The notes below the pieces were generated by a model. The model was not told the DNA's origin. It worked only from the letters and a program-made list of their open reading frames with translations, and searched no databases. Below, one piece after another: positions 5,967-13,472 of a stretch of DNA of 64,000 nt. Positions within the stretch are counted from its first letter, which is position 1, and each line of letters opens with the position of its first letter. The translations under genes were made by a program, and so were the position numbers. Origin of the DNA: an uncultured Eggerthellaceae bacterium (GTDB lineage Bacteria > Actinomycetota > Coriobacteriia > Coriobacteriales > Eggerthellaceae); the NCBI GenBank assembly GCA_947626195.1, contig CANQRF010000002.1, positions 1-64,000 of the forward strand, written 5' to 3'.

Positions 5967-8687
5967 ATGAGCGACTTGAAAACGACGGTGCAAAGCATCG
6001 CATGCGGCGGCACGGGTGGTGACCTCACCTATGTCGACAGCAAAGATGGCAAGATCGTCCGTATTCGTCCCGTCCACTATCTCGATAAGTACACAGAGGA
6101 GGAACTTGAGCCCTCGATGTGGACGATCAAGGTGGGGGACAAAGAGTTTCGCCCTGGGCTGAAGGCGGCCCCGAACTATTTCGCACTCGCCTACAAAAAC
6201 CGTGTGTACTCCAAAAACCGCGTGAAGTATCCTTTGAAGCGCGTGGACTGGGAACCCGGCGGTGATCCTGACAAAATCAACGCAGCCAATCGCGGCAAAT
6301 CCAAGTTCAAGCGCATCAGCTGGGATGAGGCCCTCGATATTATGGAGTCCGAGATCAAGCGCATCATCGACACCTATGGCCCCTATTCAGTGCTGACGAT
6401 CGGCGAGGATGGTCACCGCGAATCGAAGAACCTGCATGCCGGCGGCGGCATGCACTCGACGCTTATGAGCAAGCTCGGCGGCTACACGCGCGAAGTGCGC
6501 ACCCCCGACTCCGTGGAAGGTTGGTACTGGGGCGCCAAGCATTTCTGGGGCTCGGGCTGCAACAAGGGCCTCGGCATGCCGGCACCTCCGCAGACAGGCT
6601 ATAATCCGTGGCACGTGCTGCGCGACATCTCCGAGCATTCGGAAATGATCGCCTTCGCGGCCGGTGACTGGGAGCTCACCCAAAACTATGCGTCGCAGAT
6701 GTGGTCTCGGCTCATCAAGTTCTGGGAAGAGTGCGGCAAGGAGTTCGTCGTCGTTGACCCGTTCTGCAACTACACTGCCGTCTGCCATGACACGATGAAG
6801 TGGATTCCGATTCTGCCGAATACCGATGCGGCCCTCGACTTCGCCGTCATGTACGTTTGGATCACCGAGGATCTCTACGACAAGGAATACGTCGAGACCC
6901 ACTCCGTCGGCTTCGACAAAGTGAAAGCCTATGTGCTTGGCGAAGACGAAGAGGGCATCCCCAAGACTCCCGCTTGGGCCGCTGAACGCACAGGCATCCC
7001 CGAATACACCATCAAGGCTTACGCACGCAACCGCGCAAAGCTGGTGACCGCGGCGGTGCATTTCAGCTCCGGCACCATCAAGGGCCCCTACAGCTTCGAG
7101 CCGGGGCGTACGGCAGCCTATTTGCTCGGCATGCAAGGGCTGGGCAAGCACGGTGTCCAGATCGCCTATATGAATGCCTCGCTCATCGGCAAGGAGACCA
7201 TCGCTCGATCCACGTCGGCGCCGTTCAGCATGGCGAACCAATGCCGCATGTTCTATCCCTCGGAGCAGAAGATCCCACGCACGCTTGTTGCCGAAGCCCT
7301 GCTCGAGGGCCATGCCGAATGGTATGGGTCTCCCGCCATCGTCTACGTGGAGACGTCGGAGCAATTCCAAAAGAACACCTATCCCACCACAGCCGAGTCC
7401 TATGCCGCCGCATTGGGTACCGCCTCTCCGGAAATGGCTCGCGCTCAAGGCAAATCGGTGGAGGAGATGCAAGCCGCCATCGACTACAAGCTCAATCACA
7501 TGCCCAAGTTCTCGAAGATCCATATGCTGTGGTCTGAGAAGCCCTGCAATATGAACTGCTGGGACGGCGGCTTCCGCTATCAGGATGCCATCCGCACCAA
7601 TGAGGTGGAGTTCTTCGTCACCAACCATCAGTGGCTCGAGAATGACTCGCTGTTCGCCGATCTCGTCTTGCCGGTCACCACTTGCGTCGAGGACGACGAT
7701 ATGATGGGCGGCTCGATGGTCGTATCGCTGCGCTCATCGGCTATCACGCCTCCGGGCTGCGATCGGGTGGGCGAGTCGAAGTCCGACTTCGAGATCGCCT
7801 GCGAGATAGGCGAACGTTTCGGCGTGCGCGACCAAATCGATATGGGCATGACCTATGCCGAGTGGCGCCAATTCGAATATGACAACTCCCGTCTCGGAGA
7901 GGAGATCACCTGGGAAGACCTCAACGAGAAGGGCTTCTACTTCCCGAAGCAGGATCCCAATCAGGACATGCTGCCACCGGGAATGTATGGCTTCTATAGC
8001 GATCCTGAGGCAAACCCGCTCGACACGCCCACCGGCAAGCTTGAGTTCTGGTCCGAGGCGCTGGCCACGCATTTCCCCGACGACAAAGAGCGCACTCCGA
8101 TGGCCCGGTGGACGATCGGCGGTCCCGAATCCGAAGGCTGGAGCCACGATGAGACGCTCTGGGGTGAGCGGTGCAAGGATTACCCGCTCTTGCTCGTCGC
8201 CAATCCGGCCCGTTGGCGCGTGCATGTTCAGGGCGATGACATCATGTGGTTCCGCGAGTTCGAGACGATGAAGGTTGAAGGCCCGGATGGCTACAAATAT
8301 GAGCCCATCTGGATCAATCCGGTTGACGCTGATGCGCGCGGCATCAAAGCCGGCGATATCGTCAAGATCTATAACAACCGTGGCACGATTCTGACCGGCG
8401 CGCGGATCTCCGAGCGCGTCATTCCGGGCGCCGTGGTCATCAACAAGGGATCGCGCGTGGATCCGATCGCCCCCCATCTCGATCGCGGCGGTGCGGCCAA
8501 TCTGATCTGCCCCGAAAACCAAGTGTCGAAGAACTGCCGCGGATTTGCCGTATCGGGCTATCTCGTTGAAGCGGCCAAGGTCCAATCGGCTGAAATGGAT
8601 GAATGGAAGCGCGATTATCCGGAGGCGTTCGCCCGCGATTACGATCCGGCTATCGGCATCAACTACAACTCGTGGGTCGTCGACTAG
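5967..8687 (+). CDS. Molybdopterin oxidoreductase, pyrogallol hydroxytransferase-like large subunit
   Basis: A 906-residue bis-MGD enzyme of the DMSO reductase superfamily. ATG at 5967 follows GAGAGAGGAG. It resembles the large subunit of pyrogallol-phloroglucinol transhydroxylase along its length as I recall that sequence: TPDSVEGWYWGAKHFWG (D181, S182) matches the region whose Ser binds Mo and whose Asp is catalytic there; H150 lies near the catalytic His; PTGKLEFWSEAL, NPVDADARGIKAGDIVKIYNNRG and LDRGGAANLICPENQVSK match the C-terminal cofactor domain. There is no N-terminal CxxC iron-sulfur motif and no Tat signal, so it should act in the cytoplasm with its ferredoxin-like partner encoded next. 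Gut catechol dehydroxylases belong to the same wider group. Likely substrates are phenolic or catecholic compounds; the exact one cannot be read from the sequence. Confidence 0.85.
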   Translation: MSDLKTTVQSIACGGTGGDLTYVDSKDGKIVRIRPVHYLDKYTEEELEPSMWTIKVGDKEFRPGLKAAPNYFALAYKNRVYSKNRVKYPLKRVDWEPGGDPDKINAANRGKSKFKRISWDEALDIMESEIKRIIDTYGPYSVLTIGEDGHRESKNLHAGGGMHSTLMSKLGGYTREVRTPDSVEGWYWGAKHFWGSGCNKGLGMPAPPQTGYNPWHVLRDISEHSEMIAFAAGDWELTQNYASQMWSRLIKFWEECGKEFVVVDPFCNYTAVCHDTMKWIPILPNTDAALDFAVMYVWITEDLYDKEYVETHSVGFDKVKAYVLGEDEEGIPKTPAWAAERTGIPEYTIKAYARNRAKLVTAAVHFSSGTIKGPYSFEPGRTAAYLLGMQGLGKHGVQIAYMNASLIGKETIARSTSAPFSMANQCRMFYPSEQKIPRTLVAEALLEGHAEWYGSPAIVYVETSEQFQKNTYPTTAESYAAALGTASPEMARAQGKSVEEMQAAIDYKLNHMPKFSKIHMLWSEKPCNMNCWDGGFRYQDAIRTNEVEFFVTNHQWLENDSLFADLVLPVTTCVEDDDMMGGSMVVSLRSSAITPPGCDRVGESKSDFEIACEIGERFGVRDQIDMGMTYAEWRQFEYDNSRLGEEITWEDLNEKGFYFPKQDPNQDMLPPGMYGFYSDPEANPLDTPTGKLEFWSEALATHFPDDKERTPMARWTIGGPESEGWSHDETLWGERCKDYPLLLVANPARWRVHVQGDDIMWFREFETMKVEGPDGYKYEPIWINPVDADARGIKAGDIVKIYNNRGTILTGARISERVIPGAVVINKGSRVDPIAPHLDRGGAANLICPENQVSKNCRGFAVSGYLVEAAKVQSAEMDEWKRDYPEAFARDYDPAIGINYNSWVVD

Positions 8688-8709
8688 ACGCCGCTTAGGA
8701 GGAACGATC

Positions 8710-9489
8710 ATGTCTAAAGTCTTTTATATCGACTTGCAGAAATGCACCGGATGCCGCAACTGCCAGATCGCCTGCAAGGACGAGTTCTGCGGCAATTCGT
8801 GGTTGCCCTATGCAGCTGAGCAGCCGGAAATCGGCCAATTCTGGCTCAAGGTGAACGAGAAGGAACGGGGCGCGGGCTCGCATGTGCGTGTTTCCTATAT
8901 CCCCTTCATTGGCGCTCAGACGCAGGCCATTGCCGAGTATGCCCCGGAGGTTTTGATGGATCGCGACGATGGCCTCATCGTGATCGAGCCGGAGAAGGCC
9001 AAGGATCGCAAAGACATCGCCGAGAAGTTCGAAGGCGTCTACTGGAACGAAGAGCTTTGCATTCCGCAAGGCTGCTGCGGGTGCGCCCATCTGCTCGATG
9101 ACGAGGATTCGCCGATCCGCATCCCCCGATGCGTCGACAACTGCCCTGTTGAGGCCATCCAATTCGGCGACGAGTCGGAGTTCGATCTTGCCCATGCCGA
9201 GCGCCTTGACGAAAAGTCCAATGTCTATTACAAGGCACTGCCGCAGACATTCATCGCCGCAACGGTGTACGACCCGAAAGAGATGGAGATCGTCGAAGGG
9301 GCGAAGGTCACGGCGAAAAGCGCCGACGAGACCTTTGAGACGAGCACGAACATGTGGGGTGATTTCTGGTTCAAGGAGATTCCGGCGGCTGATTATACCG
9401 TGACGATTGAGAAAGACGGAAAATCCAAGACCCTTTCGGTTTCGACCCTTGAGAAAGACCAAGGGCTACCCGACATCGCGTTTGAATAA
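8710..9489 (+). CDS. Ferredoxin-like small subunit, hydroxytransferase type, with C-terminal beta domain
   Basis: A 259-residue partner of the molybdenum subunit, starting 22 bases after it behind AGGAGGAAC. C12, C15, C18 and C22 form CTGCRNCQIAC; a second group is C117, C122, C123, C125, C141 and C145 in CIPQGCCGCAHLLDD and RCVDNCP. Residues from about 175 (ATVYDPKEMEIVEGAKVTA) form a Cna-B-like beta barrel, an unusual tail also present in the transhydroxylase small subunit. Compared with that protein as I remember it, the CxxCxxxxC motif and a further Cys before YWNEE are missing (here YIPFIGAQTQAIAEY and AEKFEGVYWNEE), so one of three expected 4Fe-4S clusters is probably lost. It would carry electrons to or from the Mo site. 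Confidence 0.85.
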   Translation: MSKVFYIDLQKCTGCRNCQIACKDEFCGNSWLPYAAEQPEIGQFWLKVNEKERGAGSHVRVSYIPFIGAQTQAIAEYAPEVLMDRDDGLIVIEPEKAKDRKDIAEKFEGVYWNEELCIPQGCCGCAHLLDDEDSPIRIPRCVDNCPVEAIQFGDESEFDLAHAERLDEKSNVYYKALPQTFIAATVYDPKEMEIVEGAKVTAKSADETFETSTNMWGDFWFKEIPAADYTVTIEKDGKSKTLSVSTLEKDQGLPDIAFE

Positions 9490-9504
9490 GAACTGTTGAA
9501 CAGA

Positions 9505-9537
9505 TCGGGGTGGTGCGAGAGATAGGCACCACCCCGA
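9505..9537 (+). terminator. Strong hairpin after the oxidoreductase pair
   Basis: Perfect 12-base stem TCGGGGTGGTGC / GCACCACCCCGA around a 9-base loop, followed by GAGATTTCTCTT. The weak U-run suggests partial termination or 3'-end stabilisation, separating the two enzyme subunits from the small genes downstream. Confidence 0.6.
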
Positions 9538-9562
9538 GAGATTTCTCTTGAAGGATTCGTCT

Positions 9563-9817
9563 ATGTGTTTCAGACCAGCAGAAATCACGATGAAGACCTG
9601 CCCGCAGTGCGGAGCTACGAACAAGCCGGTGGCGAAAGTTTGTGCCGAGTGCGGCGCAGAGCTCGACAATACGAAGATTGACTTCGATGCCGATCAGGCG
9701 GCTCTCGATGCCGCGAACATGATGCCGAGGCAGCCGCAGCCGCCCGCTCCTTCGGGCGCTCCGAAGCCGCCGGAAGCGCCGAGGGCAACCCCGAAACCAC
9801 CTTCAATGGATGCCTAG
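9563..9817 (+). CDS. Small zinc-ribbon protein with proline-rich tail
   Basis: An 84-residue protein. ATG at 9563 has GAAGGA at good spacing; ATG at 9590 is an alternative with poorer context. CPQCGATNKPVAKVCAECG is a classic zinc ribbon of two CxxC pairs. The second half is Pro/Ala-rich (QPQPPAPSGAPKPPEAP) and probably disordered. It lies between the oxidoreductase genes and a VOC-fold gene, probably in the same cluster. Function is unknown. Confidence 0.65.
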   Translation: MCFRPAEITMKTCPQCGATNKPVAKVCAECGAELDNTKIDFDADQAALDAANMMPRQPQPPAPSGAPKPPEAPRATPKPPSMDA

Positions 9818-9825
9818 GAACTGCA

Positions 9826-10122
9826 ATGGAGCGCGCTGATGTGCTCCGTGCGTTTCGGGAGTCTTTCGGTGAGAACGAGATAACCATCAAAACGATTGAT
9901 CCCGTATCGTTGCACCTGATCGCGCTTGACGGCCATCGCTATGCGGAGCGCGAGGATCACACGATCGTGCGCGTTGACGGATGCGATCCGCTGCCGGTGC
10001 GCTTTTACACCACCGCATCCCACGGGGGAGGGCTGACCCTCAAACCCCGCTTTGTCTATCTTGATGGTGCATGGCGAAGCGCCATCGATGGCTCGCGGGA
10101 AACTGATACGGGAGATGAATAG
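9826..10122 (+). CDS. Conserved-looking small protein, unknown function
   Basis: A 98-residue protein with no motif I recognise, starting 8 bases after the zinc-ribbon gene with AGGAA upstream and ending 12 bases before the VOC gene. The sequence alternates strands and polar turns (EITIKTIDPVSLHLIALDG, VRFYTTASHGGGLTLKP), consistent with a small beta-rich fold. Tight spacing implies it is translated with its neighbours and acts in the same pathway. Confidence 0.55.
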   Translation: MERADVLRAFRESFGENEITIKTIDPVSLHLIALDGHRYAEREDHTIVRVDGCDPLPVRFYTTASHGGGLTLKPRFVYLDGAWRSAIDGSRETDTGDE

Positions 10123-10134
10123 GAGGATTTTGCC

Positions 10135-10668
10135 ATGTATGAGACGATTTTGAACAAATACGGGCCCGATCAGCTGTCCTATACGGTCAAAGACATCGAT
10201 GCCGCCGTTCAGGAATTCTACGAGCTGTTCGGCGCTGGCCCGTTCATCAAAATGGGGCCGATGCACTATGAATCCTGCGAGGTTCGCGGCGAGGCGGCCG
10301 ATCCTGAGATCGTGATAGCCCTTGGCATGTGGGGCCCGATGCAGGTGGAATTCGTGCAGAAGCTCAACGACGAGCCAATGCTTTTCGATGAGTGCGGCTA
10401 TGGATTCAACCATGTCAATGTCATCGTCGACAATTTCGATGAGGCGATCAAGTTTCTTGAAGAGAAGGGCTATGCCGTCGGTCAGATGATGACCTCAAGC
10501 GGCAAGCCGATTGCCTATGTGGATACGGCGGTCGATGGCAATATCGGCCATCACCTTGAGATCCACGAATACAATCCGGTGATCGAGATGACCAAAAAGG
10601 CCCGCGAGATCTGGGACGGCAAAAGCCCTTGGATCGATCTCCAAACCGTCATCGCCGCGATGCAATAG
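10135..10668 (+). CDS. VOC superfamily (glyoxalase/dioxygenase fold) protein
   Basis: A 177-residue protein behind a strong AGGAGGA site. Two beta-alpha-beta-beta-beta modules are visible: DQLSYTVKDIDAAVQEFYELFGAGPF at the N-terminus and FNHVNVIVDNFDEAIKFLEEKGYAVG from about 100, ending GHHLEIHEYNP. The His of the second module and the Glu of HLEIHEY are in metal-ligand positions for the fold, but the first-module His is replaced (QLSYTV), so metal binding may be altered. VOC proteins include isomerases, epimerases and ring-cleaving dioxygenases; in an anaerobe next to a hydroxytransferase-like enzyme, isomerisation or binding of an aromatic intermediate is a reasonable guess. Confidence 0.8.
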   Translation: MYETILNKYGPDQLSYTVKDIDAAVQEFYELFGAGPFIKMGPMHYESCEVRGEAADPEIVIALGMWGPMQVEFVQKLNDEPMLFDECGYGFNHVNVIVDNFDEAIKFLEEKGYAVGQMMTSSGKPIAYVDTAVDGNIGHHLEIHEYNPVIEMTKKAREIWDGKSPWIDLQTVIAAMQ

Positions 10669-11181
10669 TGCGATTATACCGTTCAAGCGATACAACCTTC
10701 AGAGTTTGAGGGAATCGAGTTGTCTGCGGTACGAATCAACAGTAGGTGCATAAATAAGTGCGCCTCTGCGACAAAACTTGGCGCAAAGTAACGCAATCTG
10801 CGAAATGCCGACATGCGCTGAACTGGTAATTTGTCTCAGACTGCGCTACTTTGCCACCCGGAACGGCCTCTGTTAACCGGAGGGTTGTAGGTTCGAGTCC
10901 TACCCGTGGAGCCAGAAAACTTCCGGCTCAGCAAACCTTGCTGGGTCGTTTTATTTTCAGCAATCAAGCGTTGGGTAGAACTCGAACCGCGAGGTCGCAA
11001 CAGCGCAGTGCGCTGTTGCGTAAGGAGCGCGAAGCGCGACGTATGAAAATGCAAGCGAAGCGCAGCATTTTCGAGTTCGAATTCAACTCTGTTTCCTGAT
11101 GCTGTCCCATAGTCGCACCATGTGAAGGTCTTATACGAGGTAATCTGTGCTTTATACAGAGCTTCGTTGGAAGGCAGCAGC
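10669..11181. other. Intergenic region with truncated tRNA copy and hairpins
   Basis: A 513-base gap. 10669-10869 is lower in GC and shows no gene. 10870-10989 is the truncated tRNA-Asn repeat. 10996-11091 is a row of inverted repeats: a perfect 12-base-arm palindrome at 10996-11020 (CGCAACAGCGCA / TGCGCTGTTGCG), GAAAATGC / GCATTTTC at 11045-11052 and 11065-11072, and near-palindromic GAGTTCGAATTCAACTC at 11073-11089. No protein-coding signal is convincing. Confidence 0.6.
10870..10989 (+). repeat. Direct repeat copy B: truncated tRNA-Asn 3' half plus terminator
   Basis: Matches 2727-2846: CTGTTAACCGG at 10870-10880, the T arm GTAGGTTCGAGTCCTAC, GCCA at 10911-10914 and the hairpin before GTTTTATTTT. 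One substitution (CCGTGGAG for CCGGGGAG) changes the acceptor strand, and the 5' half of the tRNA is absent, so it cannot make a tRNA. The inverted T-arm element at 10973-10988 is also kept with one mismatch. This is the pattern left at the far end of an element inserted at a tRNA gene, or of a segmental duplication. Confidence 0.8.
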
Positions 11182-11703
11182 ATGAAAGTGCGCAATGGAA
11201 CAAATAAGAAGAGAAATGATCCCGAACCCCGAATCGTGCAAGAGCCTCCCTTAGTGGTGAATTGCATATGCTGTAACTGTGATGCAGTTTTCAGCCCATT
11301 CAAAGTAGCAGGTTCATACCTTGAGAGAAAGTGTCCGTCCTGCGGAAAAGCCCTGACCGAAGACGATTACGATGCAGCTGCCGCGGCTATAATAACGGAG
11401 ATAGATGCCTTGCGCAGCCAGCGAGAAGAGCTGCGAGACGAGGCGAAAAAATGGGACGTTTGGGCATTCCGATTCAGATTTGCCGTATTCTTCCCGTTGC
11501 GCCGTTTCTTCCAGAAAAGGGCAAAGGCCGCGCGAGATGGAAAGGCGAAACTCAAAAGGCATATTAAGGCCAAGCAAAACCGGCTCAACGCTCTCGCGAA
11601 ATCGCGTTATTATACGGAAGAATGGTTCCAGCGCACCCATACGCCACTTCAGAGAACAGTTGTTGACCCATATACGATAAATCTGCCAGCACTATTCCTT
11701 TGA
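11182..11703 (+). CDS. Zinc-ribbon, coiled-coil protein, probably frame-disrupted at its end
   Basis: A 173-residue protein. ATG at 11182 follows TTGGAAGG; an earlier in-frame GTG at 11122 is less likely. CICCNCDAVFS (C28, C30, C31, C33) and CPSCG (C51, C54) form a zinc ribbon, followed by a charged helical stretch (ITEIDALRSQREELRDEAKKW) and a basic region. GC content is lower than in neighbouring genes. The frame stops at INLPALFL just where the +1 frame becomes open and reads QHYSFERVYEQVVYVSPL into the next short gene, so the two look like halves of one original protein. No family recognised. Confidence 0.55.
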   Translation: MKVRNGTNKKRNDPEPRIVQEPPLVVNCICCNCDAVFSPFKVAGSYLERKCPSCGKALTEDDYDAAAAAIITEIDALRSQREELRDEAKKWDVWAFRFRFAVFFPLRRFFQKRAKAARDGKAKLKRHIKAKQNRLNALAKSRYYTEEWFQRTHTPLQRTVVDPYTINLPALFL

Positions 11704-11803
11704 ACGGGTTTATGAACAGGTCGTTTATGTCTCACCGCTCTCGTTTACCACAGATTGTCTTTCGTTTATCGACAACGTCAATGTCAGCGAAACGGGGTTA
11801 GAA

Positions 11804-11998
11804 ATGACCGATTTCATCGACATTATCGAGAAAGAGTGCTACGAGCTTGATGGAATAATCGACCAAAGCGCCCTCGACGCTCTCGGGGAATCGCTCCTTC
11901 AAACATACGGCGATCTCAATCAAAAGCGCAACCATCTCCATGCAGAGCGACTGAGATACCTTAACGATAGCAGATCCCCAAACAACCGTGCCATGTAA
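11804..11998 (+). CDS. Short helical protein, likely 3' part of the preceding broken gene
   Basis: A 64-residue frame starting at ATG 11804 with GGGG seven to ten bases upstream. The same frame is open without interruption back to about 11684, overlapping the end of the zinc-ribbon gene. Translation of that extension gives coherent sequence (FERVYEQVVYVSPL, then DCLSFIDNVNVSETGLEMTD), supporting a frameshift. The visible protein is acidic and helical (DIIEKECYELDGIIDQSALD). Whether it is translated alone is unknown. Confidence 0.35.
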   Translation: MTDFIDIIEKECYELDGIIDQSALDALGESLLQTYGDLNQKRNHLHAERLRYLNDSRSPNNRAM

Positions 11999-12079
11999 GG
12001 CTTGCACTGCAATGCAGCACGCCAACCTCCGTCTGGGCATGTTGAGTATTATCGCCTGATTTTCTCAGAAAATTGCTAA

Positions 12080-12125
12080 ATTACGGCCTTAAAATCGCAA
12101 ATTTATGCGAATATAAGGCCGTAAT
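12080..12125. promoter_or_regulatory. 46-base nested palindrome before the first AAA_14/DUF4143 ATPase
   Basis: Perfect arms ATTACGGCCTTA (12080-12091) and TAAGGCCGTAAT (12114-12125) enclose a second palindrome TCGCA-aattta-TGCGA on the same centre. It ends 27 bases before the ATPase start. A smaller palindrome ATTTTCT-C-AGAAAAT is just upstream at 12059-12073. There is no U-run, so it is not a typical terminator. The symmetry suggests an operator for a dimeric or ring-shaped DNA-binding protein, possibly the ATPase itself. A second, unrelated palindrome stands in the same place before the other ATPase. Confidence 0.6.
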
Positions 12126-12152
12126 CTTCATCCGGGTTTGTTAGGGGGATTA

Positions 12153-13454
12153 GTGGAGCGCTTTCTCATGAGCAAGCTGATTGCATGGAAGGGCAAACCG
12201 CATCGCAAGCCCCTCATCCTCAACGGTGCGCGCCAAGTCGGTAAGACATGGCTTTTGAGGGAGTTCGGCCGGACTCAGTTCAAAAACGTCGCGTATGTGA
12301 ATTTAGACGACAACAAAAGAATGCGTGAGCAGTTCGAGTTAGGCTACGACATCCTCCGCATAATCTCCGCTATCCAATTCGAGGCGGGGGAGGTCGTTTC
12401 GGAGAACGGCACGCTCATCATCCTCGACGAGATACAAGAGTGCCCGAAGGCGCTCACCTGCCTCAAATACTTCTGCGAGAACGCACCTCAATACGCCGTC
12501 GCTGCGGCGGGATCCCTCTTAGGCATAACCGTGCATGAGGGCACCGGCTATCCGGTGGGAAAGGTGGAGACGCTTGATCTCTATCCGCTTCATTTTCGGG
12601 AGTTTCTCGTGGCGACGGGCAATCGGGCGCTCTGCGATCTCGTCGATTCCGGCGACACCGCTCTCATAAACAGCTTCTCCAGCAAACTCATACCGCTCCT
12701 TCGCCAGTACTACTACGTGGGAGGAATGCCCGAGGCGGTGAACTTGTTTTTGGAGCGCGGCCTTTTAGAGGATGTGCGGGATGTGCAAAAGGAAATCCTC
12801 CGCGGCTACGAGCGAGACATCTCGAAGCACTTGGGAAGAACTGAGACCGAATACGCGCTCGCGGCATGGCGCTCTATTCCGTTTCATCTCGGTCGCGAGA
12901 ATAAGAAGTTCGTCTTCAGCCGCATCGCGGAGGGGGCGCGGGCGGCGAACTATCGCTCTGGCATCACGTGGCTCACGCAAGCGGGGATTGCGACGCTTGT
13001 CCGCAGAATATCGAAGCCCGGCATCCCCTTGGCCCCCTATGCGGACGACACGGCGTTCAAGCTCTTCTTGGTCGATGTCGGCCTCCTCGGCGCGATGGCG
13101 CAGTTGGATAAGGAGACGGTCATTGGCGGCGGCGAGATCTTCGAGGAGTTCAAGGGCGCCCTCACCGAGCAGTATGTTTGCCAGCAGCTCATTTCGGATT
13201 GCGGCCTCGTTCCCTATTATTGGTCAGCCGAGAACTCGTCGGGCGAGATCGATTTTCTGGCACAGGCTGCGAGCAGCGTCTTTGCCATCGAGGTAAAGGC
13301 GGAGGAGAACCTTCGATCGAAAAGCCTTCGCGCGTTCAAGGATTCCCATCCCACAATCAAATCGGTGCGGTTCAGCCTTTCGGGTTATCGTGAGCAGGAT
13401 TGGATGCGGAACGTTCCGCTGTACGCGATGTCGAATGTGGGGCTTTGGGGTTAG
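12153..13454 (+). CDS. AAA_14/DUF4143-type ATPase with nuclease-like C-terminus
   Basis: A 433-residue protein. GTG at 12153 (ERFLMSKLIAWK) matches where such proteins usually begin; ATG at 12168 is an alternative. Walker A is GARQVGKT at 25-32, Walker B is LIILDEIQE, and AAAGSLLG resembles sensor 1. The middle part (VGGMPEAVNLFLE, ERDISKHLG) is typical of the AAA_14 plus DUF4143 family. Near the C-terminus GEIDFLAQ and FAIEVKAEEN give the D...ExK pattern of a PD-(D/E)XK nuclease-like fold. These ATPases are abundant in anaerobes, their roles are poorly known, and some resemble mobile or defence components. It converges with a second, divergent member of the same family 18 bases away. Confidence 0.85.
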   Translation: MERFLMSKLIAWKGKPHRKPLILNGARQVGKTWLLREFGRTQFKNVAYVNLDDNKRMREQFELGYDILRIISAIQFEAGEVVSENGTLIILDEIQECPKALTCLKYFCENAPQYAVAAAGSLLGITVHEGTGYPVGKVETLDLYPLHFREFLVATGNRALCDLVDSGDTALINSFSSKLIPLLRQYYYVGGMPEAVNLFLERGLLEDVRDVQKEILRGYERDISKHLGRTETEYALAAWRSIPFHLGRENKKFVFSRIAEGARAANYRSGITWLTQAGIATLVRRISKPGIPLAPYADDTAFKLFLVDVGLLGAMAQLDKETVIGGGEIFEEFKGALTEQYVCQQLISDCGLVPYYWSAENSSGEIDFLAQAASSVFAIEVKAEENLRSKSLRAFKDSHPTIKSVRFSLSGYREQDWMRNVPLYAMSNVGLWG

Positions 13455-13472
13455 AAGTATAATGCCGCTTCT

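Noticed and set aside
5967-8687. Naming the enzyme as a dopamine, DOPAC or hydrocaffeate dehydroxylase
   Set aside because: Sequence supports the transhydroxylase-like group but gives no basis for a particular substrate.
10870-10914. Second tRNA-Asn gene
   Set aside because: Only the 3' half is present; the acceptor and D arm are missing and the remaining acceptor strand has a substitution.
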